Below, one piece after another: positions 47,570 through 59,451 of a stretch of 64,000 nt of DNA. The first letter of the stretch is position 1. The number at the start of each line of letters is the position of its first letter. The notes beneath the pieces are model-generated. The model did not search any database. It saw only the letters and a program-made list of their open reading frames with translations, and was not told the DNA's origin. The translations under genes were made by a program, and so were the position numbers. This stretch comes from Annona cherimola (lineage: Eukaryota; Streptophyta; Magnoliopsida; Magnoliales; Annonaceae): the NCBI GenBank assembly GCA_030490835.1, contig CM059971.1, positions 69,024,224 through 69,088,223 on the forward strand, read 5' to 3'.

Positions 47570-48600
47570 GAAGATCTTTCAGTTTGAACAATTGAATCAA
47601 AAATTTAAGTTAATAACAAATTCTCTCCTTGTAAAATGAATATGGACAGAGTAATTAGATATTTAAAAAAAATTTGGCTTGTCTAAGTTTTTAATTCGAA
47701 TAAAGTTAAAATGTAATTAATGAAATAGATGATTTCAAATATTATAAACAAATGGCATTTAGGGTATATTTGCAATTTAAGATATATCCCCAACAAGGTA
47801 CTTTTACTTCTCCACATCAGCATTAATTGGAATAGCATATAACTATCCAATTTGTATGACTATCTCCATAACTTATCATATAATTTTCTTTTTTAATAAA
47901 TGCGTCAATATCGGTCTTGTTTTCTTTTCTTTTGATGCTATTGTTTTCCTTTTAAATATATTACAATTGTAAAATGATTTTGAGCTTGTCATAACAGTTG
48001 GTACATTCCCATTTCACCGGACACCATAAATTCACATTTTTGCATGTATGCAGCATCCCACCCATTAAAAAAAAGTTGCACATACGACATGTCATAAACT
48101 TTAATTATGGAAGTAGTGGAGTAGCTAGAGGGCTCCCTCTAATCATGAAAAAACAGCTTGATATTCATGAGCTGCTTCCAAGTGGTTTGGTGAGAAAGAA
48201 TGGTCCAAAAACAAGTGGAAAGAGACAGGTAAGCCTCGAAAATGCATTTGAATGTGAGACCCACCCACTTAGTGGGTGTGCATGAATTTTCATATGAACA
48301 AAACTTCTTTTATTGAGGTCATCTCTAAAGTAGAGTAGAAGTCTCATTGAAAAGGTGTCATAAAATTTTTGATTTGGAATTTTTTTTAAACAAACATCTT
48401 TTTAACGTGATCTCGCCAATCATATTTGACTTATATTTTACATTGTTTAGATTTCAAAAAAAGATTTTTTGAAACAGGATTTAAAAAAAAAAAAGAATTG
48501 AAAAAGTGATCATTTGTACGAAGAATTCAATGCAAATGTTTGTTAGTGAAATTACTCCCGGTAGATATAAATCAGTCAATACTCTAAAATAATATAATTA
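47570..48600. other. Noncoding DNA with one exon-like stretch
   Basis: No recognised gene. 48145-48230 reads KQLDIHELLPSGLVRKNG... and ends with a strong donor, ACAG|GTAAGC (48226-48233). It could be a stray or captured exon. A partner exon was not found. Confidence 0.3.
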
Positions 48601-49370
48601 GGCGATGTTTGATAACGAGCAAATGTGGAAATACGATGCAAATGGTGTGATTCCATTTCTTAAAGTCAATAATTGCTTTATTAATCATACTATTTTTTCT
48701 ACTTTTATCCTTAATTCCAATCATTTTTCCAGTCAACTGCATATAATAAACCTATTTATTCCAACTATACCCTTATAATTTCCTATCAATCCCATAATTT
48801 TTAAAACATTCTCTTTTTTTTATTTCTCATAATTTTACAATTTTTTACCTTAGCAAAAGTCTCCTTAGATCATATGGCTTCTGGTGAACAAAAGATGACC
48901 AGAAAAAAAAAGAAAAAAAAAAGAAAACTTTTTATATGTCGGATTCTATGTACATCATTATGATGTATTCTTATGTCCAAATGATGTGAATTAGGGCAGA
49001 GGTTGGTGTGGTTGGTAAAGATTCGGAAATCTGAAAAAAAGGCTGCTGCCAATTCTTGACGCTGACACGCAACCATTTTGTTCCTGTTTTTTTATGTATA
49101 GATATATAATTTTTTTGGCACCCGGACAGAATAGAGGTCGCGCTTGGTAAAGAGTCCATGAACTGTTTGGTAACGAGGAGAATGAAATATAAAGCAAGAG
49201 AAATTGAAAGTCAAAGCAATTAATTATATAACTATCTCACTTTTATTTTTAATTCTTATATTTAAATTTGTTCATATCTTACATATAGTTGTCTTATTTA
49301 TTTCCACTTCATTTGATTATCTCTCCTTCATTTTCATCATCTCCAGCTGCTAAACACTCTTTAAGCCGAA
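48601..49370. mobile_element. Two small MITE-like repeats, type 2
   Basis: 48601-48870 starts GGCGATGTTTGATAACGAGC and ends near CTTAGCAAAAGTCTCCTTAG. 49158-49365 starts GAACTGTTTGGTAACGAGGAG and ends near CAGCTGCTAAACACTC. Both have pyrimidine-rich interiors; both resemble 16050-16255. Termini and TSDs not established. Confidence 0.4.
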
Positions 49371-49479
49371 AATCGTCTTATTAACTCTCCTCCTATACTT
49401 TCAAAAAAATAATTTATTCTGATTTTACCAGTTTACCCAGCCATTTCATATTATTTTCTTGTTTTTCAAGATTACTCAC

Positions 49480-49720
49480 TTTTTTATTAGTATTATACCG
49501 TGTGACATTTGATGTTATATATCAAGCTTATTCACCCTAGAGACCATAAGCTCCACCTATATGAAGGGAGACAATAAACTCCAATTTATTTCTTAAGAAA
49601 GACCTACTGCTCCTACCTCATTTTTCAGGAAGATGAAATGCTCCCATCTAAAATTCGATTAGAAATTGAAATGTGGGCTCGCATGATGCTTGGCTAACAT
49701 TTTTATCCCAACGGCCATGA
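49480..49720 (-). mobile_element. Truncated SINE related to 21271-21517
   Basis: The start matches the 3' part of the SINE at 21271: TATTAGTATTAT, then GTGACATTTGATGTTA, then GGGAGACAATAAACTCCAA and TTTCTTAAG. The tRNA-like head is absent, so it is probably 5'-truncated or decayed. Confidence 0.45.
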
Positions 49721-49904
49721 TGCTTGGTCGGTAAATTACTCACTTCTTTGCCTTCTCATTTTTGTTGCTACCCTAGTTATCAAACACAAATATTTCATTT
49801 CACTTGTGTTACTTATAATATTATTTTGGATATATTTCTAATAATATAATTTATGTGTGCTATATAAACCTTTCATTTTACCTATCTTTTAATATTGTTG
49901 ACCC

Positions 49905-50169
49905 TCGCGCAATCAGGGCTTCACCTGGTGGTAACGTCCTTTACGTCATTTCCTGTTGGTAGGCATTTGAATCTCGATAGGCATTCAAGTCCATTTAAGT
50001 CTTATGTTTTCTCATATTTGGTGGGAGTTTGATGTAGGTGGAGAGCTTGTATTTTTTAAAGTTGATAGGTGGAGCATGATGTCTCCATACTTGAAAAAAT
50101 TTGCAAAAATATCTTAAAGATTGATTGTAATATTAATTGAGATGGATGTAAATATGTCAATAAAAAAAT
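49905..50169 (+). mobile_element. tRNA-derived SINE with perfect 10-bp TSD
   Basis: A-box-like GGCTTCACCTGGTGGTAACG and B-box-like GGCATTTGAATCTCG follow the start; the 3' body has TATCTTAAAGATTGATTGTAAT, then TAATTGAGAT, then an ATAAAAAAA tail. TTGTTGACCC flanks it at 49895-49904 and 50170-50179. Shares its 3' body with the SINE at 31590-31851. Noncoding, Pol III type. Confidence 0.8.
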
Positions 50170-50189
50170 TTGTTGACCCCCTCATTATA

Positions 50190-50540
50190 TGTGGCTAGTT
50201 GCATGAAGTGTTGCATGCTAATGGCACAATTATATCTTTTTTTATTTTTTACACAAATGCGTGTTTCACTTAAATATTTCATCATGTCAAAGTTGACAAT
50301 TTTTAAAATTTGTTTAATATTTTATTTTGAATTTTAAAAATATATAAATTAAATAAATAGGAACACAAGCCTATTTATCATTTTCAATATTCAAAAGAAA
50401 ATATCATATAAATTTTAAAAATTGGCAAATTTCACATGATGTAATACCTCGGTAGGGTCTGCCAATGTATAAAAAATAAATAAATAGATATTTTGGCCTG
50501 ATGAATGCAACGCTGCATGCGGTCATGACGCATATGATAG
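50190..50540. mobile_element. Possible foldback MITE
   Basis: A left GTTGCATGCTAATGG segment near 50212 and a right GCAACGCTGCATGCGG segment near 50507 face each other. A T-rich left and an A-rich right arm flank an AT-rich centre. No TSD. Confidence 0.35.
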
Positions 50541-51859
50541 GAGGTCAACCTTGTTCCGGATATATTTCCACAGAATACATGACAGGGGAACTTTTATAGC
50601 TTGCACCTTTAAATGATGCCAAAGGAATTTATTCAATTTATATTAGTATCTTCTGATTATTTCATCAAGGTTGGTGAAAAAATAGGTATAGATTTCACAA
50701 TGCTTGGAGGCTTAAAATACGTTTAAATGTGAGGAAAAGCACATTAAGTGATTAGCTGGAGCGAATTTGGCATATTTAATGAGTTCTATTTGGATAAAGT
50801 GTATTAATTAACATGTTTTATTAAAAAGGATATATAGTTTTTTTTTTTTATTGATTGTATCTTAGCTAACAATATTGGAAACAAAGTAGTTAAGGATATA
50901 TGGCCTTTTTATTGGAACTTTCAAGCCCAAACCTTTCACAACTTAGGTGGGAGTCTTTGCCAGTTGTGCTTGTCACATGTTTGAAAAAAAGAAATTATAT
51001 GTAGTTGAAAAGTAAGAAATAGTTCCAGGGACAAAAGCTTTCCAATAATATAAAGAAAACAAATAATGACAAAGATAAAGTTAAATTGAAAAGTTTAAAA
51101 ATATTGCATGAATAAGAAAGATATGTGACGTATAGAGCTTAAGCACCGTCTTTCGTAGACACACTCCGTTCATGGGGCAATTTAATTTCTTACGATTTAC
51201 CTAAAATTTCATGAATAAAAAGGTAAAAAATTTTGTTTGAATATGAGCCATCGAATCGAGAAATTTTTTGACAAAGTACATATTTATTTTGTGACGAATT
51301 TTATCGTCCAGAAGAATTATTGGAATGCCACTATAAAAATGCTGCCTGCAGTGATACCTTACGGCAAGAAGGAAATCATATACTTTTCTTGTGAACATAT
51401 TAAAGGATTTGGCAGTTGAGAAATAATGTCTATACGGAAGGCATAAAGTTGCCTCTAACTGATGTTCCTAAGTGGACCACAGAATACTTACAGCTATAAC
51501 ACACTGCCAGCTTGCTAAAAATTTGCAATCAGACGCTCAAAAAAAGTATAGTGCGTTGGCAAAAGCCAGATTACACGTTAGTCAATGTTATCATTGATGC
51601 TGCTCTTTTTTATTTTTTTTTCTTTTTATGTATATTCATATATTACACCATCTCAACTTTATATTACAATAAGGTACCGAGACATTCTTACAATATCCAA
51701 ATATAATTCTACAAATATCTTACCAAACTCGTGAACGCTCCCATAAAAAAAATTCTGAGGAGACAATTCGTCACTAACTAATATACATAAAACTGCAGCT
51801 ATTGAGAATTGGAAGCACCTTGCCACACGATGGGGAAATCCAGTTTACCATTGAGGCAA
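50541..51859. other. Noncoding DNA
   Basis: No gene recognised. Small ORFs on both strands (51201-51419) overlap and lack family features. Confidence 0.45.
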
Positions 51860-52080
51860 AGCCTTAGTGGCAATGCTGGGCTCAATTTAAACATCAAGAG
51901 AATAGGACTTGGGGCTGTCTTACGTGATTAGAATGGTAATTTTGTGGCAGCAAAACATGGATGAAACAGGGGACTGCTGATCCGATTTTGATGGAAGCAT
52001 AGGCTATTTTGAAGGGCCTTAAATACGTTATTGATCTCCCTTGTCAAAATATCCAGATAGAGAGTGATTTGCTTGCTCCT
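51860..52080 (+). pseudogene. LINE RNase H-domain remnant
   Basis: Fragments of the domain seen at 18231 recur: IGLGAVLRD, stop, NGNFVAAK (about 51903-51955), then MEA, stop, AILKGLKYVIDLPCQNIQIESD (about 51990-52070). Two in-frame stops and a frameshift are visible. No A-tail was found. Confidence 0.65.
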
Positions 52081-52480
52081 AATTACCACGTTGGTCGGGA
52101 AGGAATCATTCATTTATACTTGCGGTTTCTATTGGAACAAATCAAACATCTTGCTGTTGTTTTTTAAGTTGTTCTTTTGTACATGCATTGCTTACCTGAA
52201 AGGTTACTGTCCACAGTTTAGGCAATTTGCTTTGGAGAAATACAAATGAAAATGTTTGATGGGAAAACCGACCTTCATGTATAGTTGAACTTTGGTATTT
52301 TGACAACATTGCTTTTAATGGTTCCTCCTCATCCTCCTTGTCACATGATTTATGTGATGAGTGGGTCCATTTGATAGTTTTTGAGAAAAAAAAAGGAAAA
52401 AAAATGCATTTACAATTTTTGATTTTTTAATTATTTTGTATTTATGTCAATGCAATTAAGTAAAGAACATGATTATATTC

Positions 52481-52857
52481 ACCATAATGTACTTTAAGCT
52501 AAAATACAATATTCATTTATTTTATTTTATTTTTATTTTTATTTGGTTTTTTCTTCATAAATATGTTTTCTAATTATATTTAATCTATATATCAAGTTTT
52601 GTCATTTTACAATACTTTTACATATTTATTTTATATTTTTTAAAAATACCAATTTCAAGGGTATTTAATTCATTTTTCACTCCTTAAAAGACCTGATTTT
52701 AAAAAATATAAAATAAGTGTATACAAGTATTATAAAATGACAAAAAATTGTATATAGATTGAATACACTTAGGAAAATATGTTTATGAAAAAATAAAAAT
52801 ATAACTAATTATAAAAATAAATGAATGTTGTATTTTAGCCTACAATACATCATAATG
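52481..52857. mobile_element. Foldback MITE
   Basis: The left end CCATAATGTACTTTAAGCTA and right end, complement of CATTATGATGTATTGTAGG, are inverted; both continue into CTAAAATACAA-ATTCATTTA. Interior arms pair through the ATATATCAAGTTTTGTCATTTT and AAAATGACAAAAAATTGTATAT segments. TSD not resolved. Confidence 0.6.
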
Positions 52858-53409
52858 TTATATAATCAAACTCAATCTAACTCTTTTAAGTACTTGTTTT
52901 TGATATCTAACTCTTTTAAATACTTATATAAGGAGTCAACTTAGTTATAAAGTCACTCAACTAGGATGGTTTAAGCTCACATAATTAAAGTGGAGTTTGT
53001 TGGGGGGCCTTTAACATTGGTTCCACCTAATAGAGTTTGACACAAATATAAAATATTTAAAAAATTATAGTATATATACAAAATTAAAAAGTTAATTGAC
53101 AGAAATATAATTATTTTATTTTCGAATTTATCGGAAATAATATATTCAAGCTGTTTGAAAAGTTGTTCTGTTTTTTTTTTTTTTTGAAAGATAAAGCCGT
53201 TTGAAAAGTCGAGAATAGAAGAATGTGATGAAGTGAAAAGAAAGAAAAAAATGGGATAATTTTAAAAAAAAATAAAAATGATTGAAATATATAATAAAAA
53301 TAAAGAAAAAGTAGAATAATTGAGTAATTAATAATGTTAATTTTTTATTCCACATTCTCCCTCCACATTATCAACTTCCCTATCTCACCTTAACAACGGA
53401 TTTAAAAGA
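52858..53409. other. Noncoding DNA
   Basis: No gene or bounded element found. Confidence 0.5.
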
Positions 53410-53417
53410 TTCAGAGC

Positions 53418-55312
53418 CAATGTTGTCAGAACCGAACCGGTGATTGAACCGGTAAAGGAACTGGTCTGGTTCGAACCGGTTCGACCGGTTAATCAAACCG
53501 GTTCGAACCGGTGACGTCAGCATGACATATTTCTTATGTATATTGTGATTTGTGTGATGTGTATTGATGGAATTAGATGGGTATCACGTGACTTAGCCTA
53601 TTTAATAGGTTGGTAAGGAAAAAAAAACAAAGTTGAAATCAATAGGTTGGTAAGGAAAAAAAAAACAAAGTTGAAATAAATAGCATATTCACGTGAAAAA
53701 ATATGAAAAAATAATTAAAAGTAGAGTAATAATGTAAAAAACAGTCCTCAAAGCCAAAGTCCAAACAAGGACTTGGTAACTCTCTTCAGATCGTAAGAAT
53801 CCATTCCGGCTCTTCCAAAGGGATCATTAGAAACTAGGAGAAAGAATAATAACTTTTGTCCACAATTTAATGTCAAAGCACCATATTAAGAAAAGAAAGA
53901 AAAGGAAAAAAAAAAAAAAAAAATCCGACCGCCCAATTCATTAACATAGAGAAGATAACTGAGAAAGGTGGTAATACCTTCACCAGAGTGGCATTACTAT
54001 TAGAGGTGTTATCAATGGTAACCCTGCAAAACCGACCATAAACAAAATCTATTCAGAAATCCTCTAAATCCAAGACTTCCCACATCCAATAGCATAAAAG
54101 GAAAATCCCATTTTGCAAAAATTAAACAAAACCCAAGAATTAGAGCAAAAAGGAACAGCCTATTTCGACGAGATATATCCAAAGGAAAGAATTCACAAGA
54201 TCTTGCTAATTTCAGAAAACAGAACTAACAATCCTAAGAATTATCAAATGCTAACTTACACGGAAGCAAAAAAAAAAAACGACAACTTTCAGCCCCGAAA
54301 AGCAAATCTAACGAGACGAATTCCCAAAAGCCAGATTCCACAATTTTCAAAGCTGCCTCAAAGCACTGCATTGTCTCTTATAACACTGTCTCCCACTCGT
54401 CGGCATCGTTGCGGGCGAAAATTCCTCAAATCCACTCCCGTCTGTGTTGACGCAGCCATTGTCGTCTTCTTCTACTTCTCTCCACCTCCAAGATGAGAAA
54501 ATCAAGACTAAAAATCCATGTGGTGAGATATGGGCATCGACGAACAAATCGACTTTATCACTCTCCTCCTTCGCCTCTTCTTCGTAAAAAATCGAGCATG
54601 GGATGGCTCCTTGCGGCTTCTCCCACTATTTCTCAATTGCTGATTTCGACCTCATATCATGACCAAATGGCTGAAGTGGGGAAGCATCACCGGATGCGAA
54701 TTCATGACTTGCGCCATTTGGAGGCCGTTGAAGAGATCCAGAGACGGAGATTGAAGTGGGTTTTCCACAAAATCGAGCCATTCGTTGTCATCAGCTGTGA
54801 TTGGATTTAAACGAGAAGAATCAAAAGAGAAGGGGATGAATTTGAAGTGTCTGAAGGCGTCGTCCTCTGCGTCCTCTTACATTTCGAGAATTCCTTTGCT
54901 CCCACTAGTCCAGCTGCTTTTGCTTATGATGACGATGCTGTGCTGCTACCGGTGCTTGGATAACCGATTGCAATAAAAGAGGATATTGATTTCTGCTAGG
55001 AGACGACAACGGCGTTTTAGGGATTAGATTTCAGAAACGATGAAAGGGGAAGGGGGAATGAGAGAGGGGCAGCGGGCGGGAGCCCGGAAGCGGGTTGCGT
55101 AACAGGGATTTCGTTTGGTTTTTTTATATATATATAAAACCGTCCGACCGGTCGAATCCGGTCCGACCGCCTATCGCGGTCCGACCGCCGGTTCTCCGGT
55201 TTGGACGGCTTTATATAAATGAACCGAACCGGGGGATATCGAACCGGAAACTGGACCGGTTCCCGGTCGAACCGGTCCGACCGGCCGGTCCGGTCCGGTT
55301 CTTATAACACTG
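53418..55312. mobile_element. Non-autonomous hAT element with perfect 8-bp TSD
   Basis: 1895 bp. Starts CAATGTTGTCAGAACCG and ends with the complement of CAGTGTTATAAGAACCGG. Flanking TTCAGAGC occurs at 53410-53417 and 55313-55320. Subterminal regions are full of ACCGGTTCGAACCGG-type palindromes (53440-53510 and 55135-55300), followed at the left by a GTGACGTCAGCATGACATAT box (53511). No transposase domain is present. A 36-bp tandem duplication lies at about 53606-53676. The GC-rich interior (54360-55090) contains ORFs that match nothing I know. Confidence 0.93.
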
Positions 55313-55320
55313 TTCAGAGC

Positions 55321-55934
55321 TTATTTGAAAATTTTCAAAAAGCATGAACGAGATAGAGACATAAAATAAAAAATATAATAAAGTGTATTAAAAATAAGAA
55401 AAATTATATTTAATATAAAAAATTATTAAAAATTGAAAAATTTATTTCGGATTCATGATAACCGCCTCTTGTTCTTCCACGTTCGTCCTGACCATCGAAA
55501 AGACAGAAATACCCCCACCAAGTAACCAGCTCTTGAATAAAATCTCTTGCACGTGAGAGCATCAGTGGCAGTTTCGACAAAGCAGACCCTCCAACTGCCA
55601 CCGACGAAAGTCGCAGGTCGGTGGGATCTGGTAGAGCAAAAAGACGACAATGCCCTCACCAACTACTGTTGGAGATTGGATGATTCAGATCTTTTGCTGA
55701 AAGGAAACTCCAAGGTGCTCACCTACCACAACTATTTTTGGTCAGAGATTACAATTTCCAAAATGATTATAAAATGAATTGTCTTAACTGTCCATAATGA
55801 TCTGATACAATGAATATAGTTTTGGCGATGCTAGCGTTATTTAGTTATCTAAGTAATTAGAAGATATTCTAAAAGCTGCTATAATCATCCATTATTGCCT
55901 TGTCAACCGTAAGGTCTTCCTAAAAAGTTAAAAT
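55321..55934. other. Noncoding DNA between two hAT elements
   Basis: No gene recognised. 55450-55700 is somewhat GC-richer, without a recognisable product. Confidence 0.45.
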
Positions 55935-56350
55935 TAAGGATGTGTTTGACAATTAATAAAAAATATTAAGTTAAAATTTTTCAATCTAAAATTTTTCATT
56001 CTCCACCAGTGTTTTAAAAGCCGGACCGGACCGGCCGGTTCGACCGGGAACCGCCACTGGTGCAGTTCGGTTCGGCAGCGGTTTTGCATATTTGTTGAAA
56101 ACCGTTCGAACCGGCCGGTCGGACCGTAAAAACCGGTCTGACCGCGGCTCGGTTCGTTCATTATTTAAAAAAAAAATTTAAAATAAAAAATATAAAAAAG
56201 CCTTTACTGCGGGCCCCACCGCAGACACTCGTTCCCCGCCTCCCCCTGTTCATCGTCTTCGCGGCGAAACCAGCGGCTAAGGTTTCTGCGGACCCACCGT
56301 CGCCATATGCGGCAACAGATCGAAGACGTTCAGCCGGCCGGAATCGACGT

Positions 56351-56632
56351 CCGGCAACAGTCGGCAGCGTCGATTGGAGCTTCTCTTCGATTCAGTCTGT
56401 TTTCGTCTCTGTTTCCGCCAGAACATCTCTGTTTCTGTCATCGATTCCATGCTTCCGGTGCATCCGACGAACCGGCCATAGAATCCGAGCAGGCATCCGG
56501 CAACAGTCGGCAGCGTCGATCGGAGCTTCTCTTCGGTTCGGTCTGTTTCTGTCTCTGTTTCCGTCATCGATTCCATGCTTCCGGTGCATCCGACGAACCG
56601 GCCATAGAATCCGAGCAGGCAGACGGCAACAA
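56351..56632. repeat. Tandem duplication in the hAT leader
   Basis: Two copies (56351-56496 and 56497 to about 56632) begin CCGGCAACAGTCGGCAGCGT and end near CCGAGCAGGC. The first has about 20 extra bases around CCAGAACATCTCTGTTTC. The copies keep one frame, so a 154-codon ORF at 56307-56771 shows an internal amino-acid repeat, but this upstream ORF has no known relative. Confidence 0.75.
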
Positions 56633-57126
56633 GGTCCGGCGTCCATCCATTCCGAGCTTCCGGCAACAAGCAAGGTTCGATTTTTCCTTTTTTGAGCTTA
56701 AATCCATAGCATACTGCATACCCTGTTTACACGTTTTCGAGCTAAAATATAAGTATGGAGGAGGCCGATAGCTACTGCGGGACCCTGTGCTGCCCACATC
56801 GATTCCCAGTTGCACGATCTTTGCAGGCGGCAGTGTCTTTTTGCAGTTGGCAGTTTGCTGCCTGTGTGCGTGAGTGGGAACTTTCAAACTCCATTGTGGG
56901 CCACAGTCCGCACGGCTAATAAAAATTTAGAAAAGAACAAATCCGTATACCTATGGTTGTAATTTTAATTTTATGTTATTTAATTTTTTAAAATCATGCA
57001 ATATTTGCCATGTCATGGATTAATTGATTTATACAGTAATTTAGAATTTGTATTTAGATATTTTAATTATAAAATGTGCATGCATGATAAAATGTTGTTT
57101 ATAATTTGACTTGTAGGTTTAAAAAA

Positions 57127-59451
57127 ATGTCAGAAACCCAATCAAATCCCTCACCTACTGAGCCAGCAAGTATCCCAAATATGAATAGTAGTTCCGCATC
57201 GGTTGCTGTTGAATCTCGTGCATTAAAAGGTAGAAATGATATAGGTTGGAATCATGTAACAGAGGTTGGAAAAGGCAAGTATAAATGTTTATATTGTGGA
57301 AGAGTTTTTAGTGGTGGAGGAATTCACCGTATGAAAAAACACTTAGCAAAGGTAAAAGGTGATGTAGCAGTTTGCAAGGAGGTGCCGTACCATATACAAC
57401 AACAGATAAAAATTGATTTAGATGGCATTACTTCTCAAAAAACTCATAAGCAACCTTTCAATGCCACAGAAGAGAGTTCATTTGTATCATTACATGCCAT
57501 TGATGAAGAAGTTGAGGAAGTAAGAGAAGTTGATCAAAATGCAACAAAGAAGTTAAAAGGGATTTCAAAGTTCTTTCCAGTGCAAGCTAAAGGAGGAGTT
57601 CAACCTTCTATAAAATGCGCTATGGCTGGAAAAGATGCTATTGATCGAGCTCATGCTTCTATTGGTCGATGGTTTTTTCATTCTTGCATCCCTTTCAATG
57701 CAGTGAATTCTCCATATTTCCAAGAGATGGTAGACAACATTATTACCATTGGTCGTGGATTTAGAGTACCTACATATCATGATATGCGTGGTTTTATTTT
57801 GAAAAAAAATTATCAGGAAATTCAACAGGTTGTCATTTCCTACAAAGAAAAATGGAAAGAATATGGATGCACCATTATGGCTGATGGTTGGACAGATCAG
57901 AAGAAAAGAACTTTGATTAATTTTCTTGTTTATTGTTCTAAAGGTACAATCTTTCTTAAATCTGTTGATGCATCTGCAGAGATAAAAACTGCAAATATGC
58001 TTTGTGATCTGTTTAAAAAAGTTATAGAAGAAGTAGGTTCAGAGCATGTTGTTCAATTGGTAACTGATAATGCATCAAATTATAAGTTGGCTGGAGAAAT
58101 GTTGAAATACACATATCCACATATTGTTTGGACACCATGTGCAGCACATTGCTTGGATTTAATGTTGGAAGATATTGCAAAAATTGATGTTGTAAGTACG
58201 GTGATTGATGATGCTCGTTCCATTTCTACTTTTATATACAACAACAGTTTTGCACTTGCATTAATGAGAAAATACACAGATGGAAAGGAGATAATTCGGC
58301 CTGCAATGACACGGTTTGCAACTCACTTTTTGGCAATTCAAAGTCTCTTGACATGCAAAGATAAATTAAGAGCCATGGTTGTTAGTAAGGAATGGGATGA
58401 TAGAAAGTGGCGTCGTAATCAAAAGGTTAAGACAATAACCGATCTAATACTTTGTTCTACATTTTGGGAACGATGTGAGATTATTGTATCAGCATTTGAG
58501 CCACTTGTTCGTGTACTACGATTAGTTGATGGTGATGAAAGACCTTCAATGAGATATATTTTTGAAAGCATGCGAAGGGCAAAGAAAGCAATAGAGAAAA
58601 CTTTCAAAAAAATCAATATGGATTGTAGTCAAGTGCTCAATATCATTAATACCCGTTGGGAAAATCAACTTCGCCGTCCTCTTCATCTAGCAAACTTTTA
58701 TTTCAATCCAATGTTTTTCTATCATGCTGATCGGGAGACTAAGTTTCATACATGGTCTGGAGTACTTGAAGTAATTGAGAGACTAAATCGTGACGACATG
58801 GAAGTACAAGTTAGTATCAGTGAAGATGCAAAATTATATCGAGATGCTGTAGGAGACTTTGGGAGGCCAGCGGCTATAGTAGCACGTTATACTTTGGATC
58901 CAGGTATTCTAAATTTAGATTATAATATTTTTTTTTTGAAATTTTAATCACATTACTTTTCTATATAATATTGCAGCTCTTTGGTGGGAGTCATATGGGT
59001 GCAGTGCTCCAAAACTACAAGCCGTTGCTATTAAAGTCTTGAGCCAAACTTGTAGCTCATCTGGTTGCGAGCGAAATTGGTCTGTATTTGAACGTATACA
59101 TACAAAAAAGAGGAACAGATTGGAGCATGGAAGATTGAATGATCTTGTTTATGTTCAATATAATTTACGTTTGCTTGAGAGGTATGATTAAATTCAATGT
59201 GTTTTGTGATTAATTTATTTTTTATATGTTCTCTTTAACTTCTATTCTCATTATGTAGGAAGAAAAAAAGGAAGGTTGGCTTTGATCCTATATCTTTAGA
59301 TAACATAGATATTTTAGAAGATTGGACCATGGAGTCTGAAGACTCTGAAGATTTATTTACTGAAGAAGATGTTGAGACTTGGATGCAAATGGACCAACCA
59401 CAAGCTGCAATTGCTACAGCAGGAATTGACGATTTTAGTAATATTTTATAA
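57127..59451 (+). CDS. hAT-family transposase with BED zinc finger, DUF659 and hAT-C domain (3 exons)
   Basis: Cut-and-paste transposase. Exons 57127-58903, 58977-59181 and 59259-59451 join in frame to 724 codons; the introns (58904-58976 and 59182-59258) have GT/AG ends and T-rich 3' sides. I chose the ATG at 57127; just upstream, TTGTAG|G looks like the acceptor of a leader intron. A BED-type finger has C54, C57, H67 and H72. A DUF659-like region spans about 205-350. Candidate DDE residues are D253 in ADGWTD, D314 in VTDNAS and E624 in CERNWS; TPCAAHCLDL (336-345) holds the family C-x2-H motif. The hAT-C dimerisation part spans about 594-665. The acidic C-terminus may end at 59451, or continue through a possible further intron to about 59535. 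No disabling mutation seen. Confidence 0.93.

Noticed and set aside
57106..57126. TTG at 57106 as transposase start
   Set aside because: The bases before 57115 look like an intron acceptor, and an ATG at 57127 in the same frame is the natural eukaryotic start.
57565..58616. Minus-strand ORFs inside the transposase
   Set aside because: Antisense shadows of the transposase frame.
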